A DNA stretch of 64,000 nt. It comes from Ceratodon purpureus. Lineage: Eukaryota > Streptophyta > Bryopsida > Pseudoditrichales > Ditrichaceae. This document shows, piece by piece, positions 33,641 to 46,373 of the stretch (position 1 is the first letter of the stretch; each line of letters begins with the position of its first letter). The notes under the pieces were generated by a model. That model did no database searches. It was given only the letters and a program-made list of their open reading frames with translations, and was not told the DNA's origin. Made by a program: the position numbers and the translations under genes. The stretch spans positions 90,378,893 through 90,442,892 of the forward strand of contig CM026426.1 in NCBI GenBank assembly GCA_014871385.1, read 5' to 3'.

Positions 33641-36600
33641 TGGTCATCATTGTCTTACATATTGATTTATTAGATTTTAGGGTGGCGGACGAAATGCTCC
33701 TGTTCAGCAACAGGAAGTTTAAGGTGACGTCGCCCCTTCCTGGAAGTTCCACTGGGAGGAAAATTGGATGGCGATTACACAAAGTTTACGTAAGGGTTAT
33801 CTCTTGATACACGTTTGTTTGGTTCAGTCACGGTTGTTTACAAGATAGTATGACCCCGTTCTTGGCGCAGTAACTGGTGCTTGTGTCCTTCATAGGTACC
33901 CTCACATATTTGCATTTTACAAGGCTATTTCTCATGTCATTAATTATATCCCCAGTTGCAATGTTATATAACGTTGGAACATGGATACTTAGGTTAGTCT
34001 GTTCGTTCTAGTGGTTGTTGTTGACTTGTGATAAGAATTGATTCCAATTTTTCTGTCAACGGAATTCTCTGCAGTTTGGTACAACCTGTAGTCGCTCATG
34101 TTCCATTGCGACTTCAAAGACCCTAAACCCTAATTCACTATTGTAAGCACACTCTCTTCCCTTACACCATTCGCATTTCCCATGACATGTTAATTTCCAG
34201 CTTTCCAATGTAACATGTGGTTTTGAACATAGAATTGTCTTGCGATATGTCACATGAGATTCCAGACACGTTCCCCTTTAACGTCAATAACTGATAGTTG
34301 AAGATGCTTCAATTTCTGTTCCGCATCCATGGGGAGGAGCATTACATTCGGAATCTGGAAGAATGTACGCCGACTTATGGCATTCCCAGAAGAAGAGGAC
34401 ATAGAAAAGTAAGTACTCTACCATTGCTCCAAACCATTACATCCTGTTTATGCAGTGCAGTCATTTGTCCGGTGTACCATCTGTAATGTCCTCGTAGTGG
34501 TCAGCAAGTCGAGAGATTCACTCTGTTCGACGGGTATCGTTTTTTTTTGGGTACATTATCATACACTACAGTAGAATAACAAAGGTGTTAATTAGATTTG
34601 GAATTTCAGCAGTCCACGGCATTCACTAAGTATAATAGAGAATTTCACATCTGAAGATGGAGATCATGAAGTGGACACGAGGAATTGTAGATTGTAACAT
34701 TTTGTGAACGTAAAGAGTATACTGTAAGCACGGAATTCTACGTCCTTTTCAGCCATCACCGGAATCCAATTGAATACTTAGATCGCTTATACCTCAGTTC
34801 TATCCGTAATGTTTTCCTAATACGAGACGTTACTCATCTTTTCCTCAGTTTCAGACCTCCGCAGAAAAGCTGATGCAAATTACCGATAATAACACTGTTT
34901 TCTAAATTACAATGCGTTAGCAGTGATCCTCTTCGGCAGCTGGACTGCAACTGGACATGAACTAATATCTCAAGCTCTCATTGAATGTCAAGCTCCGGTT
35001 TTAAGTGCTAGGGATTATACTTAATCAATATTCACATACTTATCGACATCTCTCCTCAATATCTCTTTCGGTTATTGAGTATGAAAATGTTGTTAATGCA
35101 GTTAGATGTTTTTTTTTTCCCACAGTCCATTTTTAGTTTTCCTCTTAACCTTTCTTCTTTTTGTTAACATTTGCATTGCATAATTGGAGTGGAGAATATT
35201 ATTCACCTCACATCTGAAGAGAGGATGCTTACATATGTCAGTAGGTGAGCTCCTACTTTAACGAATAAATAGATGTACACAAACGATTACCTGGAATGTC
35301 TAAATCATAAAGAAGTAGTGATATGCAAATACAATCAGGAAGTGTATAATTTTTTCCAAATCTGTCCTTGGAACATTAAATTACTGCTTTCGAGTAGACA
35401 CACAAGTGTTTTAGTGATTCATCCTTAGGAAGTTCCTTACATGTCAAGTTTCAGTGCTGGATTCCCTCACCTGTAGCAAAGAACTCATACCAAGGGGGAA
35501 TGTTTTGTATTCACTGGTTAAGATACTTTCCAATATTATTTTTTTACTTATTTTCCTTTGAATATTGTTTTCTGAAATCAGGATTCTTGTTGCCACCGTT
35601 TAAATCTAGGAATTTTGGGTACTGTGGCACGATGTGATCTTCTGTGCGGTTTTGTATTCCAATGAAAACGTCAATAGCTGTTGGTTCTTCCAATTTCTGT
35701 GAGCAAGAGCATTCTACCTTTATGGATGTATCCGGTGGTGAAAAATTGTATCATCACGTAGAACTTGGAGTGCCCAGTGTATGACAGTACGATTCATGTG
35801 GGGACATTGACAGTGGTTGAAAGCAACGTTCTCGTGTCATGTTGAAGTAGACAGTGGTACAATGAATAATCATTCGTCGTACTCTTCCTCCATATCGAAT
35901 GGGACATGTCGATCGCATAAACATGCATTGTCAGCATGAATTCCATGAAGGACGTCCCAAGAACTAACGAGATTACACCTATTCATTTATTAACTTTACA
36001 AAAACTTCAATTTTCATTATAGCCATATGTTGTACTGGGAATGTCAATCCCATGGAGTTGACGTCTCATGTCTCGTTCACCTCACTAACAAGTTGAGGGT
36101 CTCCCCAGTGCAGGAAAACTCATCATTAAAGTGATGTCCTTAGGTGATTTGCATTCGGAATGGACATGACGAAAGGGCACCACAGTATCGCAGTAACACG
36201 TCGTGACGCAGGAAAGATTTAGCCCTCAAGGTCATTGTGTCAACAGCCTCAAGCAAAACTTGGAGTGCACTCTCCTCTTCTCCATTGCATGTATACGTAT
36301 GGTATCTTCACCTTTTTTCAGTCACAATTTCCTTACAATGGTAGCGGAGGTAAGTGGAACTCCTCCTCCTGAGCCTTCATCGTCATTTCTCGGATTGAAT
36401 CTCTGGAATCATTGCGTACCAAGGAAACTATATCAGTCTTCAGTGTAGTAGCTCCCAGAAGGGTATCACCGATCTTTTGTCTTTAATTTCCTCGATAGTC
36501 TGTCTGCAAGTTCTTCGATCTTTTGTGTGTAGCTCCCCGCTACATTTTATTAGTGTCTGCATTAGAGACTTGTTAAGTTGTATTTGAAATAGCAATCTGT

Positions 36601-36931
36601 TAGCTGGTTACCTGAGCTTGCGATGGTCGTTGATGAAAAAGGAGTGTACACTGTCACTCTAATACATGTCATGTACTTTGTGTGCATATATGACTTTTAA
36701 TTTTGGGTTGGTGGTTTTCAGTTTATGATGGTATATTACAATTGTTGGTGATATGTGGGTCTGTTCTTGGGCGATTGGGAGTGGGTGTTCGTTGGTGTGG
36801 GAGGAGTAATAGAAGCGTTTATGGAACAGAGTTGAGGGTTGTAGCAATGCACATGTTATTGTGTTTATAGTTTCTTGGGCCGTGTGACTTGTAGTTGTTT
36901 TGAAGTGAGCGTTTCTTTTCTTCTGGAGCAG
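33641..36931. other. Mostly non-coding, a few exon-like pieces
   Basis: A possible exon at 33680-33777 and one at 34298-34407 (ending at the donor AAAA|GTAAGT) have no recognised content. CCCTAAACCCTAA at 34121-34134 is a telobox-like motif, not a telomere. The frame at 36203-36445 is unrecognised. AT-rich, with no terminal repeats seen. Confidence 0.35.
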
Positions 36932-37095
36932 GGTGGCTTTGGATATGTGGTTAATATATACCCAGTATTTGATCAGCTTGTGGGAATAAAATGTTTTTTT
37001 ATGAAATCATCTGAACAATTGCTGCGTCTGCAACATCTTGCAAGAATAATGTATGGATGGCTGTTGTGGAAGCAAGAGTATTCCATTTCTTGAGT
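36932..37095 (+). pseudogene. Exon-like fragment resembling a GCN2/PEK-type protein kinase
   Basis: After the acceptor TTCTGGAGCAG the frame reads GGFGYVVNIYPVFDQLVGIK. This has the glycine loop GGFGxVV, the spacing and the IK strand of eIF2-alpha kinases (GGFGHVVLCKNKLDGRQYAVK). It continues ...LLRLQHLARIMYGWLLW, similar to LxHxxIVRYYxAW. The motif order is right but residues are worn, and the fragment stops at 37093. A generic Ser/Thr kinase is the main alternative. It is about 55 residues, far below a kinase domain. Confidence 0.45.
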
Positions 37096-37166
37096 TGTGA
37101 AAATCTGGCTTTCTGATTGCCCGCGGGGCAGTTCTAATTCTTTGTTATAAATTGAATTTACCACAG

Positions 37167-37523
37167 GCAACAATCGAGGAATTGAAGAAGGCTATCCCAA
37201 GTAAGAGTAGTATTATTTCCATCTTCAACGAGAACCCGTGTTTGTGCGTTGTCCCTCCATCTCTCATCTACAGATCCAATATCCTCCTTATATTGATTGG
37301 TTTCTCAATGTAAATGGTCATATGGTTTTATGTTTCCCATACCGCAGTCTCATGTGATTATGGCCTTGCAGACCGCAAGTATTATCCCGAAAGGAGTCGA
37401 CCCACACTGCCACTGCAACCCTGCCGGACTTGCCCCACGCCAGTAGATGCAACCAAGAAGTTGAAAGACTCCCTTGCCTCTGACACTCCCCAAGTGGTAT
37501 TCAAGGACTTAGGCCTTCCTTAA
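37167..37523 (+). pseudogene. Fragment of very-long-chain enoyl-CoA reductase (ECR/TECR) gene
   Basis: A short exon (37167-37200, ATIEELKKAIP) is bounded by ACCACAG and GTAAGAG. A second exon starts after CCTTGCAG (37372) and reads RKYYPERSRPTLPL...PTPVDATKKLKDS and PQVVFKDLG. This is the ubiquitin-like N-terminal domain of enoyl-CoA reductases, which reads about ATVxDLQEAIHKRxKKFYPSRQRLTLP ... LNxKKxLKEY ... VVFKDLG. Enoyl-CoA reductase is the last enzyme of ER fatty-acid elongation. The catalytic membrane domain is absent; the frame ends LP-stop right after KDLG. It lies on the same strand as the ABC1K and kinase fragments and keeps an intron, so copying occurred at the DNA level (inference). 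Confidence 0.75.
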
Positions 37524-37714
37524 GTTTCTGCAAATTTGCAATTCAGGTTCCTTGCTGATTCTCGCTTGAACAGAGTAATGGCCGGTCACAAACGTCACTG
37601 ATATGTATCCCCTATAAAGTTTACAATATTTAATGCGTCTCTGCCTTCTTCTCACTTGGCAATACGAAGCATCTGCTCATAAGTAACCGTTGTTTGACTC
37701 CAACAACATGCAGG

Positions 37715-39540
37715 TCCCAGCAACAAATTCCGCTATCACGATGCATTCACAGAGCGAGGAAGATGTGTATGCCGTGCCTCAGACTCCCGCTTGGGTCCAC
37801 CAAGAGTATGGACTAAACGACGTAAGATTCTACCTGGCTTCCCACGTACGAACCCGCTACATCTCCCGACATCATTGGTTTCAGAGGGCGACTGTATTGC
37901 ACGGTAGAACAGACATGTGTCTGGGTTTCGGTATGCTTTGCCAGGCAGCTTGGAGAGCCCTCCTATGCAAGTTCGGATAGAGGATCTTTTTCTTATCACA
38001 CATCAGCGCGACATGGGACGGACCAAGGCCATTGGTTTATCATTTGCACGAGCACTTCTAGCAGAGAAGAAGGGTCTGCGTGTTAACTGGGCGGAATTTG
38101 CGACGAAACAGACCAACCAGACCAACCGGAGGAAGAGGTCTAATACATCATTTGTACCGCGAGCTCTCAAGAGCCGCGCAGGACACGAATTCCACAAGTA
38201 CTGGGTCTTCGACGAAGAATCTAAGACATTGAAGTTTGACTACGAGGGAGCTGTGGACGACTGAGATCTGAACGCAACGAGAGTAACGCGGTCCACACTT
38301 GCAGAATCTGGGAAAAGTGTCTATTCTTCTCTGCTCCGAAATTACACCTCAGAAGTCATCGGACGCCCCCTTCACAAACGAGGTCTACTGTGGCAGGGTA
38401 GAACACAAACACTCACTGCATGAGTTTCATCATTAGTAATTCCCCAAGTCTGAGCTTCATGTACTTAACGTTGTTTTTTGAGGGAAACGTCATTTGCTTC
38501 ATTAGAGATTCACTGTTAGTTAAATTCACGTACTGGCCATTTTTGATTTATCGTGATGATCTTTCCTATGCAGGAATCTCTAATGCGGATTCCAAGGCAG
38601 GTTCTGTCTGAAGCACTACCTCATAGGGGATCTGCATAGCGCAGCAATGTCTAATTCCTTACCACCTTTGGTGAATTTCATGGCCTTGTTTCTGAAGGGC
38701 TTCAAGTAGCATTGTATAATATATACTTCTGAGTCTGTCATCATTGCCATCAGCAGTTTTGGCATTGCCCGGTGCCATGTTGGCCTTCGATTCTATATGA
38801 ATAGACAAGAAAATTAGATGTTCCTCTTGTTATAAACACTTTAAGTGATGTGAGATGTGACCCGTGTGCTTCATTCTTGACTTCGTGTAGACTCGGAAAT
38901 AGAAACGCATCAGAAACAAGGACAGTGCTCAGGGGCTGCCGATCTTAACTCAGAAGTGATGGAAGGTAGTAACCCAAAACAGACTGACACAACTGTCCTA
39001 GTGAATGGAGGTCTAGGACACCAAGGAAGCACTTCCGAACCCACCTAGAAAGACAAGGGCCACGAATTCCTCCTGTCCCCATACGAGGATGAAGTGGGAG
39101 CCCCTAACACGGTCAATTCCTTCACAATTGATTGTCCTGGAGGAGGGTGGCAACGGAAGATTAAATATTCCCACGGAATTGGCCGTCGTCTCCGACGCGA
39201 AGCATAAGGTGTCTTATACTAACCTTGATTGCTTTTAACGCACCTCAATTTGAGGGGACTTTTGAATTCGTTACAGCGGATACACACAATGGTTGGCTGG
39301 AATAGGTCGTCCATATATCCAAGTCATATGTGATATTTCTTATATATCAGAAATCAAATTTTTCAAAGCCCAGTTAAGAGAACCAGCAATCTATTTCTTC
39401 AAATGTTGCAGTTACAAGCACTAGTAATAATACCGTTATCTGATCAGGTATATCAAGCGAAGATGTGGATGTTGGATCGCCACAATATACGGCCATTGGT
39501 AGCGTCAAAGTGGAAGATGGATTAATATCCGATTCATAAT
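37715..39540 (+). pseudogene. Unrecognised multi-exon gene remnant
   Basis: The first exon starts after AACATGCAG and gives VPATNSAITMHSQSEEDVYA, then VHQEYGLNDVRFYLASHVRT and HHWFQRATVLHGRTDMCLGF. The frame shifts by one near 37917-37979 and continues as SFARALLAEKKGLRVNWAEF ... KSRAGHEFHKYWVF, ending at 38262. Further exon-like pieces are at about 38891-39206 (with one TAG at 39046 and the end WQRKIKYSHGIGRRLRREA) and 39449-39540. I recognise no family. The broken state and the context make a transposon-borne gene likely. Confidence 0.4.
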
Positions 39541-41640
39541 ATTAATCACTGCGACCTAGAGGAGTTGGTGAGAATAACTAAACTAACCCTCTCCTTTCTC
39601 TGCCTCTTTCCAAACATACCCGCTCATTATCTCCTATGTAGTCCATGCTTATTCGGAAGTATTTCCTCTCCGCAACTGTGACATATCTTAAATTTTGCTC
39701 TTTGCCGTCAGGTATAGAGAACAGAGATTGCTTTATTTTGGCCTACCATGTATCCAGATACTGAGAGTATGTTCTGCTTTTAATCCAGGTGACGCAAAAC
39801 CCTAAACCTACGTGAATGTCCAGGTTTTCAAATTGCGATGTCCATACTACGAGGAGCTCCAACTCAGATGATAGTGCAGACAAACCATCGACTTCATTTT
39901 TTTGTTTTTTGGTATACAATAGGAATGCACGTTAGTTTCGAAGGTGCTCTTACCTGGACACCTTTCACCTTGCTGGACTTCTATTACCTCTCAACAATTC
40001 AGAATTAGACATCTCTGTGTAGGAAGTGCATTTTAAAAAAATTAGGAGCTCTTTAATGACTCAAAGGTTCAACTTAGAGCTCTTGCACTTCTATTATATG
40101 TTAATCGCAGAACGCTTATACTCTAGGCATCTTAGAATGCAAGTGCAGATTCACAGACATTGTAATGTGCTACTTTTCTTAATATGAAAGACAATCACAT
40201 TTAACTGTCAATGCAGAACTTTTTTCACCGAGTACCACGACTTGTGCATTCTACTATTACGTCCGGTTTGTTATTCTTTGTACGTCATTTCAGTCTTTCA
40301 TCCGTAATGAACTGAGATCTCCAAAACAACGTCCTCTTTGACGAGGTCTCATTCTCCCAGTTTCACCTAAACACCTCGGTTCCGGAGAATTGAAGGCAGT
40401 CAAAAAAATGTCATTGAAATATTACACTACTTTCCCTTACCATGTAAGGTCATGGTCCCACCGCACAATGTTTACACTATCTCGATTTCGTAGCCACTCG
40501 CCATTGGCTGATCCCGCTCGTCACTCCTGCTCATTGTCACTTTGTTCTGAAACCCTCCTACGGTTGCGCACCGCGGTCCAAAACGACAGCCATGGTCAGA
40601 AACGCAATTGAAAACGTCAAGTTTCCTCTCAGTGTAAGTCCTCTTGATGTGGACATCTTGCTGCCGGACGTCGAGAAGAGTTCTCTCTTGCTGCGGTCTA
40701 GACTGCGGCAGGAGAGTCCATGTCAGCTCCGAGCCAATGACAAAGACGCCACAAGGGCATCCACGTATTCGGGTCCTTGCTGACGGGGACTCCGAGGTGG
40801 CGTGGCTCCGGTTGTTATGTAGATTACTGGGATCTATGAAATCGTAGTATTTACTAGTGTTGGATCTACAATTTTGATTCACCATTGTGACATATCAAAG
40901 TTTCAAATCTACGAACGCCAACTCCAGTACGCGGCGATCCTAATGTGCAATCCAATTATCTTCCACGTCCTTATGTGCAATCCAAGTACACAACTGGACA
41001 TGTCCAAAATAAATGTAGATTTGAATTCAAAATACATGGATATCAAGGTGGTACATTTTAGAATACATAGATCTATTGAGTATTACAAACTTGTACATTT
41101 GTTGACCTGTACAAAAGCTTCTAAAATCTACAATGACTATTCAAATCTAAAGAACATTGATATACAACTCTACCAATCTGCTAGTTTACAATTCTGCTGC
41201 TACACTAATCTGCAAATGTTCTTTCTATGATTTAAATCCTTTGCAAAAGTTCCCATCCCCAAGCGATCTCTGTAATCACCTCCACTCCACCAAGTTGTAG
41301 TATAATCTGGCCACATGAAAAATAAGCCCAACAGCTTTAATCACATAATTATACTTTTACAATCTTCAACAATAATCGCCATTGTCAATCAGAGTCAAGC
41401 TCAACATAAGACATCCTCCAAGTGCTAAAATGACTAAAAAATGATAAAGATATAACACTTTGCATCTAATGGATATGAACAAATTCTAGTCAGGGAAAAA
41501 AACAAGACTTCTTTAAAACCTCAAAAACCATTCAAATCTATGGCTCACATGGAACGAGAGCATAGAACATACTCAGTTTCAAGGTAAAGACGTAGCAACC
41601 ACTGGTGGGAGAAGGCTAAATGCCATGTAATGAAGGATAA
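39541..41640. other. No gene recognised
   Basis: A plus-strand frame at 40592-40780 (63 codons) with a good ATG and a minus-strand frame at 40472-40885 overlap; neither is recognised. 40940-41230 is AT-rich with several TACATTT and ATGTGCAATCC repeats. No LTR or transposon terminus was seen. Confidence 0.3.
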
Positions 41641-42328
41641 GGCGGGAGCGGCGCGCCCTGCGCTCCCCCGTGGCGGGCCACGTCAAATGCCCGTTTTACA
41701 TTGGAACCAGTCGTCGCGGTAATTTTTGGCCAGCATGAATTCTTTGTTTTGTGACACATCACTTGTGACTCTGATCCTTGTGACACAACCATTTCCTCGT
41801 GACACCGCCCTTGAGACACAGGTTTCTGTAACACTGCCCGTAAAAAAAAAAAACATTCTGACGCTGACATGACGTCAGCCGTCGTCTCCGTTGCTTCCCC
41901 TCTAGCAAACCTGTTTAGGGTTTCGAACATTCAGTGTTTCGGAGGCTCACCTCTGAAGGTCCGCTTTGTCTTCAATCAGGGATTGTTGGTCGTTATGTTT
42001 AGCGCAGGGCCTATAGCGTTTTGTTGTTTCGCACCAATAATAATTAGGGTTTGGGGCTAACTCAATCACATTATCATGAAATTTATTGTATGTAATGATG
42101 GTTGTTTAGTTGTAATTGACACCTTGTATCTCCAGAGTCGTAGTAATTGTGCAATGAAGGTAAGGCGGGCGAGGACTTGACAGTTCGGGGTTTAGGGTTG
42201 CGATGGTTCATTCAAGATACAATGGCACAGACGACTACAATATGAAGGGGGTTACGTGATGAGCACAATGTGGGTAAGTATACGAATCCTCTCTGTCTTC
42301 TCTTTGGTTGATAGGAATTTTATCGGTG
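41641..42328 (+). promoter_or_regulatory. Probable 5' region of the Ulp1-containing gene, with GTGACAC cluster
   Basis: A GC-rich segment (41640-41695, GGCGGGAGCGGCGCGCC and CCCCGTGGCGGGCCACG) is followed by GTGACAC at 41751, 41780 and 41799 and variants at 41813 and 41828. TTTAGGG boxes occur at about 41920 and 42191. Short frames here look like leader sequence. The role of the heptamer cluster (transposase or host factor binding) is inference. Confidence 0.35.
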
Positions 42329-43166
42329 ATGGGGATTGAGACACGCTCTCGCAAGAAAAGGCGCTGTCTACATACGGTTGAGTCTGTGACGCCGCGTAAC
42401 ACTGGAGTTTTTTTCTGGAGTATTCCAAGGTTCTATAACGGATACTGTTTTATCGACCCATTTCGATTCCAAAATTGCGAATGTTTCTTTCATTGCTTCT
42501 GTCGCTTTCTTTCAAATTATTCTATTCTATGAACCACATCAATGAGCATTTCGTGTCAATGTTTTTCCTGGGACCAAGTGTTTACGAGGAAGCCGATTGG
42601 TACTACAGTTCCGTGAGCTGTCTAGGAGGCTGTGGGCGTATAGTCGAGCTTTGGAACAAATTCAAGTACATTAGGTTTACTTCTGGAGACTGCCCTACTT
42701 GTGGAGAGATGGCGAACCCTTGCAGTCCTGAAGAAATGCCGCCTGAACTAGTGACATTGAGGGTGAAGATATACACTCGGACCTTCAATGTCACGTATCC
42801 TAGCAAGAAACGTGTGGAGGATCTCAAGTGAGATTACGCAACACAGGCGCGCGGGGGCCTGAAAGCTTGTGGCAGGCGTAAGTTTTTCCTATGCATATAC
42901 TGTGGGAAGAATCACTATTCTAACAAGATGATGGTAAACAAGCACAGGTTCATAGAAGGCTGTGACCAGGCTAAGTATCCGGATGGGAAGAGTGCTCTAC
43001 TTCTTCCATATCCTGACTTCAGGACAGGGGAGGGGAAGAAAGTCGAGTTCTGGTGAAGCAATCAACTGCAGCTCCCAAAACACAGGATAAGCAGAATGTG
43101 GATTCGGAAGACGGAGCAGAGGACGACCTAGGAGTGGACGGGGATGACGTGGACAATTTCTAAACT
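42329..43166 (+). pseudogene. N-terminal exons of Ulp1-containing gene, zinc-binding motifs
   Basis: ATG at 42329 gives MGIETRSRKKRRCLHTVESV with a basic nuclear-type signal, then an intron. The next exon (about 42570) reads YYSSVSCLGGCGRIVELW ... GDCPTCGEMANPC, a C-x3-C...C-x2-C zinc-ribbon-like arrangement. After a TGA at 42829 the same frame continues with FFLCIYCGKNHYSNKMMVNK and then HRFIEGC, a C-x2-C...H-x5-C finger. An acidic segment, SEDGAEDDLGVDGDDVDNF, then ends in TAA. Stops at 42829, 43054 and 43160 break it. I recognise no named family; it reads as the front of the gene that ends in the Ulp1 protease. Confidence 0.4.
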
Positions 43167-45794
43167 GAATTGGTGAGTCGTGGGGGTGGTGAAAATGCTG
43201 GAGAGGCGAAGGGGAGTTTCGAGGGCGAGCAACTTGGTTCAGGGTGTGCGGTAGAGGCTATTGCTGAGGATTTCTTATGCAAGGGGCCAAGAGCGGGAGT
43301 CCGGATTCAGAAGCCCACCATCGTGAAGACCGTCACCGATGAAGCACAGAAAATGAAGAAGAATACAGGGAAAAAAACAAAGGCGCTGAGGAGTCTGCGA
43401 ATAGGGCATCCCCTTCACGTAACCAGGCCTCTAGACAGAATACCTCTATCAACAACAGTACAGCCGAGATTCGAAGGAGTCCTAGAGTTTCTTTGGCAGA
43501 GGAGAAGAGGGGTTCAAGGGATGTCTCACTGCAGATCCAGGCGTTGGAGAAAATGGTGCTTCCGGATTTGGCAAAGGAAGAAGAGGGAGAGATTCTGATG
43601 ATAGGAGACACCAGTAGCCCCATGTTCTGTAACACTTACTTTGCAGAGGAGCCAAATGTGAGCGGGGATGGATGGCAGGCACTGGGAAGAGATGCACTGA
43701 AGCAAAAGGCTCCTACTGATGATGATTTTGAAACTTTCAAGGTATTCGTCCGAGATCCTTTGGTGCATAGGAAACTGAAACTACCAAGGGCGACTGCGAC
43801 TTCTACCTCCGAAGTAAGTTGACCTTTAAACTCTACTGTTATAGTTTCAATACTTTTTGCAAAACTTACGCATCAAAAGCCCTTCCAATAACCTGTGAAT
43901 TCTGTTCGTGGATCATAGGTGGCCATGTTCGTAGCGACGGTGCCTCTCGGGGTAGAGTCACAGTGTCACGGGGATAGCCACAATGTCACAAGAATATTGC
44001 CTGGTGGTGTCACAGTGTTTCCACCAGCCCCATGTACACCTGCAATATCTGAGAACACGTCCTACGTTACGACTCCCAATAGTGACGGCTGGACTAACAA
44101 TGCTGACCTCCGTCGATTTTGGGCGAATGGGATGGGCACGCCTCACCCCCTTTCATACCATCCGGATGTCGAAGTGGCGCACCAAACAGGGCTTGCTAAC
44201 TTCAAGAGAGCAGAAGACCAGTACCTTGTTAATAATCGTCCATCGGAGGAGTGTTTGGAGGTCCAGTTTCCCCCTCCCGTTCGTCCTTCAAAACCTTGCA
44301 TTCCTGGTCTGTACCATCTGAAGGACATTGGCGGGGACGTTGAGTTGCCATGGATGTGGGAATGCACAAGTGGAGAGCAGTTCGTACAAAATTGGGAGGT
44401 TGCCCTCAAGTGTCCAGATTTCAAGCTAAAGCTGATGCGTTGTGTGTATTGGTGGACTTGTAGGAAGGTGAGTACTCGTTCCTTGCATGAGGGGTCTAGG
44501 GTTTATGTTCTTGTCGGAAAAGTTCATTGACATGTGACACTGCTCCCCAAGTTCTCTACAATTCTAACAGGATAGGTCGTTGTTCAGAGGGACAGGAAGG
44601 CGCCTTTATCTGTGGATGTAATTGATGCGGTGTCCATAGCTATTGATGGATTAGTTGTGTGCGTAGAAGAAAGCACTGTTTATAAAGAACTCGAGGGTCG
44701 CCGCCAATACATTCAGTTGACAATGGAAAGTTCCGCTTACGAAGAGGCTCTTGCTGCATACCGGATCGACATTACAAGAAAACGCAACGATATATTGGAG
44801 TCTGCAATTCGCAAATTTGGGACAAAAATTGGGAAGTTCAGAGAGACCTCTATATGGCATTGGTGTCCCTTCATGCAGATCATTGCATCTAATGACGGAC
44901 TACTCTAGAAGTTGCCACAGTTGCCATGGAGACACGGCTGTAAGGACCAGTCGACCCATTCTGTTGTTCTGTTTTTTATTTCTCTCGGTTACTCATTGAC
45001 TGTTCTGGCTTGGTAGCTGTTAGGATATGAAATTACTGTTTTACTGATAGCTTGCAACGTGTTCTATGGATTATGTCGCAGTGATAGAGGCTACGGATGT
45101 GCGGCGCATTATCCTTGAAACGCGGGTCAGCCCACCAGCTCCTTTGCACTTTGTATACATTATGCGGATTCTATTTAGGAACAAGTACGGGATGTTTCGA
45201 CAACTCTCTTGTCCCGCTTATGGAATTACACCTGAAATATTCCGAAGTGAGTGCCGTAAGCGAGAGGATGTAGAGAAGGCCCTGTCCATGCTGATTTCAG
45301 AGGGACCTGCACTGTTTGCAAAGTTGTCAATGGAGGTGAAAGATACCGCGTTTAGGGAATCTATTAGTACGGATATCGAACACATAAACTCCGGATTGGG
45401 GGATGAAGTGGTGAGCAATCTCATTGCTTGGGTGAAACAGGTGCAACTGAGAGCTTCACAGGATTTAGCGATATGGCAGCCAAGGCAGTTCGAAGAATCT
45501 TGGACTACAACAGACCCTACTCTCTGGGCTGAACACTTCACTAATTGGCGATCTGCACTATGGGTTCGGGAGGAGGGGGTTGTAGGATGGATTCTACAGG
45601 GTACTGTTAGCACCATGAACCCGGCGGTGTCCGAGCTGCGACTCAAACTCCAAGACACTATTCTCAATATAAGTAAGCTTATTCGCGAGAAGGATGAGAA
45701 GCATTGGAAGGAGTTATCTCGTGAAATGCGTTCTGGAGATTCTGCGAATGTTGCCGAAGTCTTACCCGGTGATTCAGAACCTGCTCCAGGTTAA
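43167..45794 (+). pseudogene. Middle exons of Ulp1-containing gene, unrecognised
   Basis: Exon-like frames lie at 43170-43816, 43919-44467 (after the acceptor GATCATAG, ending at AGGAAG|GTGAGT), about 44599-44905 and 45098-45794 (after TATGTCGCAG). Segments include FANGMGTPHPLSYHPDVEVA-like text at about 44120, CVYWWTCRK before the donor, and long helical stretches such as ECRKREDVEKALSML and LRLKLQDTILNISKLIREKD. No known domain was seen. The last frame runs on past a TAA at 45792 into the next exon in the same phase, so that stop is a point change. These exons lie in order before the protease. Confidence 0.35.
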
Positions 45795-46373
45795 GCCGTT
45801 GAGGTGATGTGTCCAGCCATATCTTCTGCTTGTGATTCTGGTCACAAGCAAAGTGTAGCACACACTGCTGATGTGGCGAACAGTGTTAGTGAACTAGGTC
45901 CGAGTACTGCACACGTAGAAAGTGCCAAAAAAGAGCTCCGGAGATTGGGTGGTGAGAATGTAGCAAACATCAACTTCAAAATCGTGGACACAGAGGAACC
46001 GGGACTCAGTGTCACAGGCTGTGTGACACTGACTGATGACAATGTCACAGTCAAAGTCACGGACTTAGACAGTATCACGGGCACCGTAGTAACAAGTTCA
46101 GTAGGCCTTGTTGAAAGGATTGACTCGGATGACAGCATAGATACTGCGGTTTGTAATCCTGACGTGCCGGAGGTAGCACCTACCAGTCCTCATCCTGATA
46201 CGACAGTTGCGGAAATTTCTAGGCCCACCGAAAACAATGTTCCAGAACCTGGTGACGACGGACGTGGTACAGTGCTAGAGTCTACGCCAAGTGAGAAGGA
46301 CATGGATGACTTCAGTTCTGTAAAAGGTAAGTCATTACCCCCGTCAAAACTGACTTACATTCCAGCGGCGTGA
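45795..46373 (+). pseudogene. Low-complexity linker region preceding the Ulp1 protease
   Basis: Same frame as the previous exon, open to 46373. It is rich in Ser, Thr, Val, Asp and Glu without predicted structure (KKELRRLGGENVANINF, VTGCVTLTDDNVTVKV, SDDSIDTAVCNPDVPEVAP). GTGTCAC and GTGACAC words at 46009 and 46023 fall within the coding text. It ends four bases into the protease frame, so a frameshift or an unrecognised intron (donor GGTAAGTC at 46327) joins them. Confidence 0.4.

Noticed and set aside
34119..34134. CCCTAAACCCTAA as interstitial telomere
   Set aside because: Only two units; such teloboxes are common in plant promoters and occur singly elsewhere in the window.
36203..36448. 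81-codon frame as a gene
   Set aside because: No recognised domain, no splice support, and similar frames occur by chance across this AT-moderate DNA.
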